NCBI RefSeq assembly: GCF_021249405.1
Contig: NZ_CP089594.1
Location: 1 to 64,000 of the forward strand
Length of the DNA stretch: 64,000 bases
Source: Halobacterium zhouii
GTDB lineage: Archaea > Halobacteriota > Halobacteria > Halobacteriales > Halobacteriaceae
Direction of reading: 5' to 3'
The notes under the pieces were generated by a model. The model was not told where the DNA came from and made no database searches. It was given only the letters and a program-made list of their open reading frames with translations. A program made the translations under genes and the position numbers. Positions 33,201 through 42,492 of the stretch are shown piece by piece (position 1 is the stretch's first letter; each line of letters starts with the position of its first letter).

Positions 33201-34409
33201 ATGAACGTTGTCGAAAGACTCAAGACAATCGGGCCAGGTGCGATGGTCGCAGCGGCGTTCATCGGCCCCGGCACGGTAACGACGGCGAGCGTAACAGGTG
33301 CAAGGTTCGGCTATGCACTGCTCTGGACGATCGCATTCTCGATCATCGCGACGATCGTCCTTCAGGAGATGGCCGCGCGACTGGGACTCGTCTCGGGCGA
33401 AGGGCTGGGCGAGGCGCTCAGGGGACGCTTCGACAACCTCATCGTCGAGTACATCAGCATCCTCCTCGTCGTCGGTGCAATCGGCGTCGGGACGGCGGCG
33501 TACGAAGCCGGGAATATCCTGGGTGGGGCCGCCGGTCTGGCGACGATCACCGGTATAAGCTCCACGGTGTGGGCCGTCACCATGGGACTCGTCGCTGGTG
33601 TACTGCTGTTCACCGGACGATACAAACTAATCGAGCAAGCGCTAGTGGGCCTCGTCGCCATCATGGCCTTCTCGTTCATCACATCGGCCATCCTGATTGG
33701 ACCGGACGTGAGTGCGATCTTCGCCGGATTCGTTCCGAGCATCCCGTCGGGGTCGCAGTACCTGATCACTGGTCTAGTCGGGACGACCATCGTCGGCTAC
33801 AACCTGTTCCTGCACGCGAGCAACGTCCAGGAACGGTGGTCCGGCCCGGGCGACCTGCCACAGTCACGGACTGACACGATTCTATCTATCGCCATCGGTG
33901 GCTTCATCACGATCACGATAATGGTCACCGCTGCAGCGGCGTTCCCGACGGGAACGGAGCTCAGCGGTGTCGGCCGCATGGCCGAGCAACTCAAGCCGCT
34001 CGCTGGCCCGTACGCAAAGATATTCTTCAGCATCGGTCTGTTCGCTGCTGGCTTCACAAGCGCGACGACGGCGCCGCTGGCAGGTGCCTGGGCGACGGCG
34101 GGCGCCCTCGGCTGGGAGTCGGATCTCGAGAGCACGAAGTTCCGCGCCGTCTGGGGCATCATCCTCACGGTCGGCGTGCTGTCCGTCCTACTCGGCGGGA
34201 GTCCGGTCGAGATTATCGTCTTCGCACAGGTCGTGAACGGAATCTTGCTCCCCATCGTCGCGGTCTTCCTCATTTATGCGATGAACCAGGACGACCTCCT
34301 CGGTCAGTACACGAACAGTACCGTCGCGAACACCCTTGGCACCGTCGTCACCATCATCGTCGTTTGGCTCGGCGTCCGAACCCTACTCAGCGTCGCGGGG
34401 GTGCTGTAG
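33201..34409 (+). CDS. Nramp-fold transporter lacking canonical metal ligands
   Basis: This 402-aa protein with about 11 membrane helices belongs to the Nramp/SLC11 fold. The helix-1 DPGN motif of metal-transporting members is absent (FIGPGTVTTASVTGARFGY). The helix-6 MPH motif is replaced (GTTIVGYNLFLHASNVQERW). Similar proteins are annotated as divalent-metal transporters, but these substitutions argue for another substrate. The ATG at 33201 follows AT-rich promoter sequence; an upstream ATG at 33162 would add 13 residues. The stop touches the hyuA ATG, so the transporter probably supplies the HyuA/HyuB substrate or cofactor. B. subtilis has a comparable pairing (ycsG near kipI-kipA, from memory). 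Confidence 0.85.
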   Translation: MNVVERLKTIGPGAMVAAAFIGPGTVTTASVTGARFGYALLWTIAFSIIATIVLQEMAARLGLVSGEGLGEALRGRFDNLIVEYISILLVVGAIGVGTAAYEAGNILGGAAGLATITGISSTVWAVTMGLVAGVLLFTGRYKLIEQALVGLVAIMAFSFITSAILIGPDVSAIFAGFVPSIPSGSQYLITGLVGTTIVGYNLFLHASNVQERWSGPGDLPQSRTDTILSIAIGGFITITIMVTAAAAFPTGTELSGVGRMAEQLKPLAGPYAKIFFSIGLFAAGFTSATTAPLAGAWATAGALGWESDLESTKFRAVWGIILTVGVLSVLLGGSPVEIIVFAQVVNGILLPIVAVFLIYAMNQDDLLGQYTNSTVANTLGTVVTIIVVWLGVRTLLSVAGVL

Positions 34410-36416
34410 ATGACCGGCCGTGTTGTCGGTGTCGACGTCGGCGGGACGTTCACTGACGTGACGCTACTGGTTGACGGCGAACTCGTCACGGCGAAGGTGC
34501 CGAGCACCGAGGGTCAGAGCGAAGGCGTGATGGCAGGCATCGAGAAGGCCTGTGCTGACGCCGGCATTTCGCCCGACGATATCGAGGGTTTCTCGCACGC
34601 GATGACCGTCTCGGTGAACGCGCTCCTCGAGGAGTCGGGTGCGAAGACCGCCTTGGTCACGACCGAGGGATTCCGGGACGTCCTCGAAATCGGCCGTCAA
34701 GATAGGCCGTCGCTGTACGACCTTGAGGCGGAGAAGCCGACGCCGCTCGTGCCGCGGCGTCGCCGCTACGAGGTGAGCGAACGAACGACGACTGAGGGAA
34801 TCAAACAGTCGGTCGACGAAGACGAGGTTCGCGAGGTGGCCAATTCGATCCGCGACGACGGTGCCGAGGCGGTCGCCATCTCGCTCCTCCATGCGTACGT
34901 CCATCCCCAGAACGAGCGGCGCGTCGCCGAGGTGCTTCGGGAGGAACTTGAGGTTCCCGTATCGGCATCGCACGAGGTCCTGGCGGAGTTCCGTGAGTAC
35001 GAGCGTACCTCGACGACTGTCGTCGACGCGTACGTGCGACCGGCAATCGACAGGTACATCGGCCATCTCACCGAACGGGCCGCCGACGCCGGCGTGCCCC
35101 AACCCCGCATCATGCAGGCTAACGGGGGAATCACCGACGCGGACACAGTTCGACAGAAAGCCGTGCTGACGGCACTCTCTGGGCCGGCAGCTGGGGTCGT
35201 TGGCGCGAGCGCTATGTCCAGTGGCGGTTCTGACGACCAGGATGCAAGACTCGTCACGTTCGACATGGGTGGGACGTCGAGTGATGTTAGTCTCATCCGC
35301 GACGGCGACGTAAAGCGGACGACCGACGGGTCGATAAGCGACCGGCCGATCAAGACGCCGCTGGTCGACATCGAGACGGTTGGCGCCGGTGGCGGGTCGA
35401 TCGCGTGGGTCGACGCCGGCGGTGCGCTCCGCATCGGCCCGCATTCGGCGGGGTCCGACCCTGGACCGGCTTGCTACGGCTGGGGCGGCACCGAACCGAC
35501 GGTGACAGACGCCAATCTCGTCCTCGGCTATATCGGGTCCAGCACCAGCCTCGGTGGGGAACTGTCGCTGGACGAGCAGGCGGCCTACGATGCGCTCGCC
35601 GACCTCGCCGAAGAGGCCGGAATGGACGGGGCGGTCGAGGCCGCACGGGGCGTATATCGTGTTGCCAACGCGAACATGACGCGTGCGATCCGGTCGGTCA
35701 CGGTCGAGCGCGGGTTCGACCCTCGAAAGTTCGGCCTCGTCGCGTTCGGTGGTGCCGGACCGATGCATGCTGTCTCAATCGCGGACAATCTCGACATGGA
35801 ACGCGTCGTTATCCCACGAGCCTCCGGGGTTCTGTCCGCGTACGGGCTGCTCGCCGCAGATGAAAAACAGGACGCAGTCAAGACCTATCAGCGGTCACTC
35901 GCCGCTGTCGACCTTGACGATGTCGACGGTATCTACGCTGATCTGGAGGAGCAGGTGCTTGCGGAGATCAGCGCCCCCGACCGCGCCACGGTCGAACGCA
36001 CCGCCGACCTGCGCTACGCGGGCCAGAGCTTCGAACTGTCCGTCGACGTCGGCGAGTCGTTCAGTCCCCGCGACGCTGCAGAGCGGTTCGCGGAGGCGCA
36101 CGAAGTCGCGTACGGGTACCAGATGGACGAACCGGTACACCTGGTCAACTGTCGCGTCACGGCGACCGTCGAGCGGGCGGTGCCGGACGTCGAGTACGCG
36201 GCGAGCGGTGACGCGATGAAGGGAACTAGGACTACGACGTTCGAAGACGGCGAGTACGAGACGCCTGTGTATCACCGCGAGCGGCTTCAACCGAGACAGA
36301 CAGTCGAAGGGCCGGCCGTGATTGAACAGGACGAAAGCACGATTGTCATCCCCCCTACGTGGGACGTCCGCGTCCGCGAAGACGGCACGCTGGTGTCCGA
36401 GGTGGGTGACGAATGA
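34410..36416 (+). CDS. hyuA: Hydantoinase/oxoprolinase-type subunit A
   Basis: This 668-aa protein is the ATP-binding subunit of the N-methylhydantoinase/5-oxoprolinase/acetone carboxylase family. The N-terminal ASKHA phosphate loop is GVDVGGTFTDVTL (residues 7-19), and VTFDMGGTSSDVSLI (about 282) is the second. EEVERGFDPRKFGLV-type sequence (VTVERGFDPRKFGLVAFGGA, about 430) is also typical. It works with HyuB to open a cyclic amide or carboxylate substrate at the cost of ATP. The substrate is not known here: there is no racemase or third acetone-carboxylase subunit. It is co-transcribed with the Nramp-like gene and overlaps hyuB by 4 nt. Confidence 0.93.
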   Translation: MTGRVVGVDVGGTFTDVTLLVDGELVTAKVPSTEGQSEGVMAGIEKACADAGISPDDIEGFSHAMTVSVNALLEESGAKTALVTTEGFRDVLEIGRQDRPSLYDLEAEKPTPLVPRRRRYEVSERTTTEGIKQSVDEDEVREVANSIRDDGAEAVAISLLHAYVHPQNERRVAEVLREELEVPVSASHEVLAEFREYERTSTTVVDAYVRPAIDRYIGHLTERAADAGVPQPRIMQANGGITDADTVRQKAVLTALSGPAAGVVGASAMSSGGSDDQDARLVTFDMGGTSSDVSLIRDGDVKRTTDGSISDRPIKTPLVDIETVGAGGGSIAWVDAGGALRIGPHSAGSDPGPACYGWGGTEPTVTDANLVLGYIGSSTSLGGELSLDEQAAYDALADLAEEAGMDGAVEAARGVYRVANANMTRAIRSVTVERGFDPRKFGLVAFGGAGPMHAVSIADNLDMERVVIPRASGVLSAYGLLAADEKQDAVKTYQRSLAAVDLDDVDGIYADLEEQVLAEISAPDRATVERTADLRYAGQSFELSVDVGESFSPRDAAERFAEAHEVAYGYQMDEPVHLVNCRVTATVERAVPDVEYAASGDAMKGTRTTTFEDGEYETPVYHRERLQPRQTVEGPAVIEQDESTIVIPPTWDVRVREDGTLVSEVGDE

Positions 36417-38068
36417 CCGAGGACGACGCGACCACGATGGAAACCAACGGAGTTGATGCCAACGTGAGCAGCACAGACGATGAAATCGACCCCGCGACGC
36501 TGGAGATTCTCCGGAATCAACTGGAGAGCATCGCGGAAGAGATGGGGCACGTCCTTATCACTGGATCGTACTCGCCGAACATCAAGGAACGCCAGGACTG
36601 CTCGACTGCGCTATTCGACGTCGAAGGGAAGATGATCGCGCAGGCGGAACACATCCCCGTTCATCTGGGTGCGATGCCCGACGCGGTCGACGTGGTCATG
36701 GACAAGGACCCGAAGCCGGGGGACGTGTTCATCGTCAACGACCCGTTCGAAGGCGGCACCCATCTTCCGGACATCACCCTCGTGTCGACCATCGCGCCCG
36801 AGGACGACGTCATCGGCTTCGCCGTCTCGCGAGCGCACCACGCAGACATCGGCGGGAGTTCGCCTGGGAGCATGCCGCCGGGCGCCCAAGAAATCTATGA
36901 GGAGGGGCTCCGGCTCCCGGCCGTCCGCCTCGTCGACGGTGGGGAGCAGAACGACGAGGTCCTCGAGATGATTCTAGCCAACGTCAGGACCCCTGACGAG
37001 CGGCGTGCCGACCTCCGCGCTCAGCGCGCTGCGAACGACCGCGCGGAGGAGCGACTCGGCGACCTCCTCGACGAGCACGGCTCGTTGCTACTGGATGCTT
37101 TCGACGCCGTCGTCGACTACTCGCGAGAACGCGTCGAATCCGAACTCGCGGATCTCCCAGACGGCGAATACCGGGCGCGCGACGTGCTCGAAGGCGATGG
37201 TGTGACGGACAGCGACATCCACCTCGAGACAACGGTCACCATCGACAACTCCTCGATAACAGTGGACTTCTCGGGGACGGCCGAGCAGGTCGACGGGAAC
37301 CTTAACGCGCCGCTGTCCGTCGCGAAAAGCGCCGTCTACTTCGTCGTCCGCGCAGTCACGGACCCCGAGATTCCGTCCAATCACGGCTGCTACGAACCAG
37401 TGACGGTCTCGGCGCCGACGGGCACGCTACTGAACCCGTCCCCGCCCGCCGCAGTGGTGGGTGGGAACGTCGAGACCAGCCAGCGGGTCACCGACATCAC
37501 CCTCGAGGCGCTCGCCGAGGCGATCCCCGAGCGCGTGCCAGCCGGCGGGCAGGGCACGATGAACAACCTCATCATCGGCGACCGCACGGGCGAGTTCACC
37601 TACTACGAGACGATCGGTGGCGGCTTCGGTGCCAGACCCGGCAAGGACGGTATGGACGGGGTTCAGGTCGGAATGACCAACACGCTCAACACCCCGATCG
37701 AGGCGATGGAGACCGAGTATCCGCTCCGATTGGAGCGATACGCGCTCCGGGAGTCGAGCGGCGGTGACGGTAGATACCGGGGTGGACTGGGCCTCGAACG
37801 GTCAGTTACCGTCGAGACTGACGCGACCGTGTCGCTACTCACAGAACGTCGACGCACGGCACCGGCCGGCGTCAACGGCGGTGAGGACGGGGCCACGGGC
37901 GAGAACCTCGTCGACGGTGAGCGCGTCCCGTCGAAGGCCTCGGTCGACGTGAGTGCCGGGACCACCGTGACGATTCTCACTCCCGGTGGTGGGGGACACG
38001 GCGAGCCAGACGACCGTTCCCAGGAGGCGAGAGAGCAGGACCGCATGGACGAGAAGATGACCGAGTGA
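36413..38068 (+). CDS. hyuB: Hydantoinase/oxoprolinase-type subunit B
   Basis: This 551-aa protein is the partner of HyuA. After an acidic leader it shows the family pattern IDPATLEILRNQLESIAEEM (about 24-43), NIKERQDCSTALFD, GDVFIVNDPFEGGTHLPDI (about 103) and ISRAHHADIGG-type sequence (VSRAHHADIGGSSPGSMP). The His and Asp residues here bind metal in related enzymes. The C-terminal half contains SNHGCYEPV and GGGFGARPGKDG. The start overlaps the hyuA stop (ATGA at 36413). It is followed by a 147-bp gap and a DUF998 gene. Confidence 0.93.
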   Translation: MTEDDATTMETNGVDANVSSTDDEIDPATLEILRNQLESIAEEMGHVLITGSYSPNIKERQDCSTALFDVEGKMIAQAEHIPVHLGAMPDAVDVVMDKDPKPGDVFIVNDPFEGGTHLPDITLVSTIAPEDDVIGFAVSRAHHADIGGSSPGSMPPGAQEIYEEGLRLPAVRLVDGGEQNDEVLEMILANVRTPDERRADLRAQRAANDRAEERLGDLLDEHGSLLLDAFDAVVDYSRERVESELADLPDGEYRARDVLEGDGVTDSDIHLETTVTIDNSSITVDFSGTAEQVDGNLNAPLSVAKSAVYFVVRAVTDPEIPSNHGCYEPVTVSAPTGTLLNPSPPAAVVGGNVETSQRVTDITLEALAEAIPERVPAGGQGTMNNLIIGDRTGEFTYYETIGGGFGARPGKDGMDGVQVGMTNTLNTPIEAMETEYPLRLERYALRESSGGDGRYRGGLGLERSVTVETDATVSLLTERRRTAPAGVNGGEDGATGENLVDGERVPSKASVDVSAGTTVTILTPGGGGHGEPDDRSQEAREQDRMDEKMTE

Positions 38069-38215
38069 CGGTTCCGTCTCGACCTCGCGTTCGGCGGTGT
38101 CGCGGCCGTCCTGCTCTCACGCGCCGCCAGTTCGCACGTCGAGTGAGCCACTCCGGGGCGGCGCTGCCCGGTTGACCAAACCACTTATCGCCCGACCGTC
38201 CGGAGAACCGACACG

Positions 38216-38803
38216 ATGGACGCTACGCGATACCGGGACGTCGGCGGTGTGTCGCTCGTAAGCGGTGGGGCGCTGGTAGTCCTCGGGTTGGTCACGGCCC
38301 AGTCCCAGTACCCGGGGTACAGCACGACGACACAGACAATCAGCGCGCTCGGAACGGCGAGCGCGCCGGCGGCGTCCCAGGCAGTGTTCAACGCCACGAT
38401 GGTGCTCACGGGCGCGCTGTTGCTCGTCGCGGCCTACGCCCTCCACCAGGTGTACGCTCGACGCGCGCTCACCGGCGCGGCCGCGGGGACGGCACTCGGC
38501 ATCGCGGGCGTCGGACTGTTCCCCGCGCACACGGGTCTCCCGCACGTCGTCGCCGCGATGGTGGCGTTCGGCGGGATGGGCGTCACCGCGCTCGTGGTCG
38601 CGGCGACCGTCAGTAGCACGTTCCGGTACGTCTCGGCTGTACTGGGGACGCTCGAACTCCTCGCGTTGGTGCTCTTCGTCACGCTCGGCAGCGCGACGAC
38701 GCTGGGCGTCGGCGGCTTGGAGCGGTGGGTCGCGTACCTCGGAGTCCTGTGGACGACGGCGTTCGGCGGCTCCCTCTTCACGGGCACCGGAGCGCACGCC
38801 TGA
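38216..38803 (+). CDS. DUF998 family membrane protein
   Basis: This 195-aa protein has six hydrophobic segments. The first loop, AQSQYPGYSTTTQTISALG, is the typical DUF998 signature, and LFPAHTGLPHVVAAMVAFGG matches the second conserved region. The family function is unknown. It is monocistronic, with AT-containing sequence CCACTTATCGCC about 30 nt upstream of the ATG. Confidence 0.85.
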   Translation: MDATRYRDVGGVSLVSGGALVVLGLVTAQSQYPGYSTTTQTISALGTASAPAASQAVFNATMVLTGALLLVAAYALHQVYARRALTGAAAGTALGIAGVGLFPAHTGLPHVVAAMVAFGGMGVTALVVAATVSSTFRYVSAVLGTLELLALVLFVTLGSATTLGVGGLERWVAYLGVLWTTAFGGSLFTGTGAHA

Positions 38804-38883
38804 CGTCCGTCACCGCTCTGTACCGCCACCACGGGGGCGAGCGAGAACGGCGATAACGCGGCGTAAATGCGTGGATACTGCAG

Positions 38884-38912
38884 GATTACTGCGGACGAAG
38901 TGGGGGTGGTGT
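38884..38912 (+). repeat. Isolated origin-recognition-like repeat
   Basis: GATTACTGCGGACGAAGTGG followed by a G-rich tail, almost identical to the repeats around orc1/cdc6 at 3.2-5.6 kb but about 33 kb away. It lies in the gap between DUF998 and a pseudogene. Confidence 0.6.
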
Positions 38913-38973
38913 GGCTGTACGGACACGACCGACTTCCGAGTCACGACCGGCCAGCCGGCGACCCCGGCGAGCG

Positions 38974-39281
38974 CTACACAACGACCAGGAGGAACGCCCC
39001 GAGCAGCACCCCGGCCGCGCCGATGAGCGCCCCGGCGACCGACGTTCCCGCCATCCGGCGGACGGCGCCACGAGCGGGTCGACGTCGCTTCGGGCGACCG
39101 ACCCGGTCACGCGGACGAGCGTATCGGGGTCGCACTCGTCCACGCTGTCCACGTCGGTCGCTCGGAACACAGCTGCTGCTCGCCAGACGTACCGGGCGCT
39201 CGCCGCGAGCGCGACGCCGCCGACGAGGAGCATCACACCGCCGAAGAGGCTGGAAGCGGAGAGTTCAGTCGGGAGGACCAT
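38974..39281 (-). pseudogene. Deleted membrane-protein gene (GIDE-like N- and C-terminal pieces)
   Basis: The minus strand starts intact with MVLPTELSASSLFGGVMLLV, one membrane helix, and a charged segment ending TGSVARSDVDPLVAP. Typical haloarchaeal proteins of this kind (about 250-290 aa, related to E3-ligase-like GIDE domains) continue with a long beta domain. Here the frame changes at about 39045-39055, and the other frame reads AGALIGAAGVLLGAFLLVVV then stop at 38974-38976, a typical C-terminal helix. So the middle of about 150 codons is missing and the ends are out of frame. This is read from the sequence; the family call is from memory. Confidence 0.55.
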
Positions 39282-39386
39282 TCAGGGAGTCGTTCGCCGG
39301 ATGCGGCCGACGCTTGGATTTGCGTGCCGAAATCGGGGTGCTGTCGAGCCCGTCTGTCGGTCGAGCTGTCGGGTATCCGTCGTCCG

Positions 39387-40043
39387 TCAGGCGTGCTCCT
39401 CGTAGGGCTGGACGACCACGAAGCCGTCGCCCTCGGGGAACTGCATCTGGTAGCGTTCGCCGGACTCCTGTCCGACCATGTCCGAGAGGCTGCGGTTGAC
39501 CTCGACGTTCGGCGTGGTTCCGCTCCACGCGACCGTGGCGCTCGGGTCGGTCGAAACCGGTGGTTCGAGGACGATGGGGTCGCCGTGCGTCGTGATGGCG
39601 ACGTAGCCCGGTCCTTCGAGGTAGACGTTCGTGAACCCGCCGGCGAACGCGCCGGCAAGGCTGTCCATGGACGCGATCTCGTAGCTGACGTCGGATTCGA
39701 ACGCGAGCACGTCCTCGCCGTTGACGGTGATCGAGTCGTCAGCGTCGAGTTCGAGGAGCTGGATCTTCTTCTCGTGGTCCGCGAAGTAGGCGTGGCCCTG
39801 GCCCTCGACGGCCATCACGGGCGTTCCCTCGCCGGTTGCGGCCTGCTTGAGGAACCCCTTCACGCCCCCCTCGGCGGAGCTACGTCCGGTGAACGACAGG
39901 TCGCCAGTGAACGCGATCATCGATCCCGCTTTCGCGGTCACCTCCCCGTCGACGGCGACGTCGAGGGTGTACTTGTTCTCCAGTTGGAACGGCGCGTCGG
40001 TCTCGGTCGGTGCGTGCTCTGCGGTGAACTGGTCGACGTTCAT
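39387..40043 (-). CDS. AIM24 family protein
   Basis: This 218-aa soluble beta-rich protein matches the AIM24 (TIGR00266-type) family: VDGEVTAKAGSMIAFTGDL (about 31-49), GGVKGFLKQAATGEGTPVM and GPGYVAITTHGDPIVL. The family is widespread and of unclear function. In archaea it is sometimes placed near membrane or stress genes. The ATG at 40043 starts MNVDQFTAEHAP; upstream extension is not conserved-looking. Confidence 0.88.
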   Translation of the reverse strand: MNVDQFTAEHAPTETDAPFQLENKYTLDVAVDGEVTAKAGSMIAFTGDLSFTGRSSAEGGVKGFLKQAATGEGTPVMAVEGQGHAYFADHEKKIQLLELDADDSITVNGEDVLAFESDVSYEIASMDSLAGAFAGGFTNVYLEGPGYVAITTHGDPIVLEPPVSTDPSATVAWSGTTPNVEVNRSLSDMVGQESGERYQMQFPEGDGFVVVQPYEEHA

Positions 40044-40194
40044 GGGTTTCGAGGCCGGTTGCGTTCGGCCGTGTCTGGGGCGTGGAGGCGGAGCCACGTA
40101 AATCCGCAGCCAGTGTCTCTGACCCAGAGACCGGCGGTCGCTCCGGACGAGAACGGGAGGAAGAAATTTATGGGAGATGTGTCGTGGTCTAGAT

Positions 40195-40308
40195 ATGGAC
40201 GTGGTCGCTACGGCCGTGACTGTCGGCGTACTCTTCGGGGTGGGGTACTGCTATCTTCGCGCCTACTGGATCGACGACCCGATGCTGAACAGCGAACTGT
40301 TCCGGTAG
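40195..40308 (+). CDS. 37-aa single-helix membrane protein
   Basis: A very short gene: ATG 40195 to TAG 40308. It has one hydrophobic helix (VVATAVTVGVLFGVGYCYL) and an acidic C-terminus (YWIDDPMLNSELFR). A TATA-like AAATTTATG (40165-40173) lies about 25-30 nt before the ATG, as expected for a leaderless transcript, which supports it as a real gene. The function is unknown; it is divergent from the AIM24 gene. Confidence 0.65.
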   Translation: MDVVATAVTVGVLFGVGYCYLRAYWIDDPMLNSELFR

Positions 40309-40350
40309 CTGTCTTCGCCGTATCGCCCGGTTGTTCTCCCCGCTGCTGGA

Positions 40351-40438
40351 CGACAGAACCGTTCTCGGTGGACGACGGAATCGTTCTCGGTGGACCAGGG
40401 AACCGTTCTCGTGGGACGACAGAACCGTTCTGTCGATC
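40351..40438. repeat. 22-bp tandem repeat, four units
   Basis: Units begin at 40351, 40373, 40395 and 40417 with the core GGAAYCGTTCTCG or GAACCGTTCT. They fill the gap between the stops of two convergent genes (40308 and 40437). Each contains the palindrome-like GAAC-C-GTTC. Confidence 0.7.
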
Positions 40439-41417
40439 ACTGTTGGCGCGCGTAATCGACGACGGTGGCGGACTCGTCGATCGTCAGTTCGAGCGCGTCG
40501 CCGTCGATCACCACCGTGACGTTCAACCGAAGGGGGTCCTCTGACTCGATCGCCGCGTCCGGGTCGAGGAGCGGGATGACCTCCCAGACGTACGTCTCCC
40601 GGAGGTCGATTCCGGCGTCGAAGAGGAACGAGACGACGGCAGGGTGGTCCATGACGACGCCACCCACGTTGAGGTTCCGCCTGGTGCCACACTCCCGACA
40701 CTCGAACTGGACGTCGAGAATCGACCGGTACGTGACCGACTCGTCACTCGACAGCGCGGTCAACGTCGAGTCCACGTGACCGTTACACAGCGTACAGAAG
40801 CCGCGGCTGAGCTGCTGGGCGATCGTCAGCAGGTGCTTGCTGAACACGCGCGGAAGCGCCTCGGAATCTATCGCCGCGACAGTGACGGGCGGGACGGGCA
40901 TCTGTGTGATCAGCCCGTCGCAGTCCGTGCACTCGACGGTGATCGAGCCGTCCTCGTAGCTCGCGAGGACGTCCCCTGCACAGTGCATACAGTCCCCCGC
41001 AGGCACCGAGTCGATTTCGACGTCGCTGGCTCCCGTGAACTGGCCGGAGACGGCCGCTCCGATCGCTTGCCGGCCCGCGTAGGTCACTGTGTACCCCTCC
41101 CCGTCTTTCCGGACGAACTGCGGGGTGAGCGCGTTCAGGTGGTAGTTGAACGTGCCGGAGTCGCGGACACCGATTCGCGACCGGAGGTCGGAAAACGAGA
41201 GGTGGTCGGGGTACGCGTCCCAGAGGTGGTGGATGATGTCGATCCGGGATTCGTTCGCGAGCAGGCCGAAGACGTCCTCGAGCTCGCGGGATGACATCCG
41301 GTCGTCGAGCATGTCGGAACTCCTGTTCGACTCCTCATCAGTATTCTGTCCTGTCTCTGTCGCTGCGAACTCGCTGTCTGTGGATCGGTTCGGCGACGCT
41401 GGTCTCTGGTGGGCCAC
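40437..41417 (-). CDS. ArsR-like winged-helix protein with zinc-ribbon domains
   Basis: This protein has up to 326 aa. The winged helix ([20 protein letters not shown], then [20 protein letters not shown]) is followed by three cysteine pairs: CMHC/CTDC (about 173-195), CTLC (about 236) and CREC (about 269), giving zinc-ribbon-like modules. A C-terminal domain (about 280-326) follows. Related haloarchaeal regulators of this layout are common; the signal is unknown. The first 35 residues are acidic and disordered. The GTG at 41417 is the longest start; ATG at 41312 is a reasonable alternative. An AT-rich promoter-like patch lies at 41425-41445. Confidence 0.8.
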   Translation of the reverse strand: MAHQRPASPNRSTDSEFAATETGQNTDEESNRSSDMLDDRMSSRELEDVFGLLANESRIDIIHHLWDAYPDHLSFSDLRSRIGVRDSGTFNYHLNALTPQFVRKDGEGYTVTYAGRQAIGAAVSGQFTGASDVEIDSVPAGDCMHCAGDVLASYEDGSITVECTDCDGLITQMPVPPVTVAAIDSEALPRVFSKHLLTIAQQLSRGFCTLCNGHVDSTLTALSSDESVTYRSILDVQFECRECGTRRNLNVGGVVMDHPAVVSFLFDAGIDLRETYVWEVIPLLDPDAAIESEDPLRLNVTVVIDGDALELTIDESATVVDYARQQ

Positions 41418-41620
41418 CGACGCAAAAATGAAAAATACCTAACAGGACAGGATTCCTGCGAGCACTTACAGTTCTGACGTGAGCCATTCCCACCAGAACT
41501 GATGAACGCGTCCCCGCCACCCGAGCGGTCCGACACAGCAACCGGTACGGCCACCGCCCTCCAGTCGGCGTGCACCCTCCAGACGACCGACGATACGACG
41601 TTTCTGCATCGATACCCCGC

Positions 41621-42409
41621 ATGAGTGACACCAGCCCAGACGACGACCGTAGCGACGGCACAGACCCTGACAGTGCTCGCACGGACGGGACGGGTATCGT
41701 GCCGCCGGACGACGAGACGCCGACGTGGCGCGAACGCAATGAACGCACCACGGGGCTCTCCCGGCTGACCTACGAGTACTTCGAGCGCTCCCGGCGCGAA
41801 GACCAGGACCTCCGCGAGGAATCAGACTACGTCGAACGCGACGTGCTCGCATTCCCCACCTGGCCCCACGAACTCATCCGGAACCTCGCACTGACGTGCT
41901 TCTTCGTCGGAATGATCGTCTTCCTGGCGGCGACATTCCCGCCGCATCTCGGTGCGGTGGCGAGCTCCAGTCAGACACCACAGGTCATCCTGCCGGACTG
42001 GTATCTGTACTGGTCGTTCGGCCTGCTGAAACTCGGCCCGCTGAACCCGGAACTCGCTATCCTCAGCGGCGAGAAACTGATGAGCGACGGCGTGTACGGC
42101 GTGCTCGCCAACGTCGCGGTCGTGGCCATAATCGCCGTCGTGCCGTTCCTCAACAAGGGGAGCGCACGCCGCCCCGTCGAACAGCCCTTCTGGGCCGCCG
42201 TCGGCGTCATGGGCGTCGTGTTCGCGACGACGATATCGATCTACTCGGCGAAGAACCTAATCCCGATCGACCCCCATCTACTGCTCGATCTGACGTTCCT
42301 GGTGCCGCCGGTCGCCGGCGCCGTCGCGTACGCCGTCCTCAAAACCATGCGCGAAGGCTACATGTACGACCTCAACCGCCGCTACTACAAACTCCGCCCG
42401 CCGAAGTAG
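41621..42409 (+). CDS. Cytochrome b C-terminal subunit (bc1/b6f subunit IV-like)
   Basis: This 262-aa protein has an acidic N-terminus and then the typical quinol-oxidase b-C segment: FPTWPHELIRNLALTCFFVG (about 95-114), ILPDWYLYWSFGLLKLGP with the PDWY motif (about 142), and KGSARRPVEQPFW. Three to four membrane helices end in YMYDLNRRYYKLRPP. In haloarchaea this subunit belongs to a cytochrome bc complex with a Rieske protein and a cytochrome b N-terminal subunit. Neither is in this window, so this is an orphan copy or the complex is split. The ATG at 41621 is preferred to an upstream one at 41570. Confidence 0.88.
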   Translation: MSDTSPDDDRSDGTDPDSARTDGTGIVPPDDETPTWRERNERTTGLSRLTYEYFERSRREDQDLREESDYVERDVLAFPTWPHELIRNLALTCFFVGMIVFLAATFPPHLGAVASSSQTPQVILPDWYLYWSFGLLKLGPLNPELAILSGEKLMSDGVYGVLANVAVVAIIAVVPFLNKGSARRPVEQPFWAAVGVMGVVFATTISIYSAKNLIPIDPHLLLDLTFLVPPVAGAVAYAVLKTMREGYMYDLNRRYYKLRPPK

Positions 42410-42492
42410 GCTCCCTCGTTCTCCTGCTTGCCGACCATCTCTGCCGGCCGAACAGTTAATATACCGAACTATGATTGTCTTTCTGTACCTAC

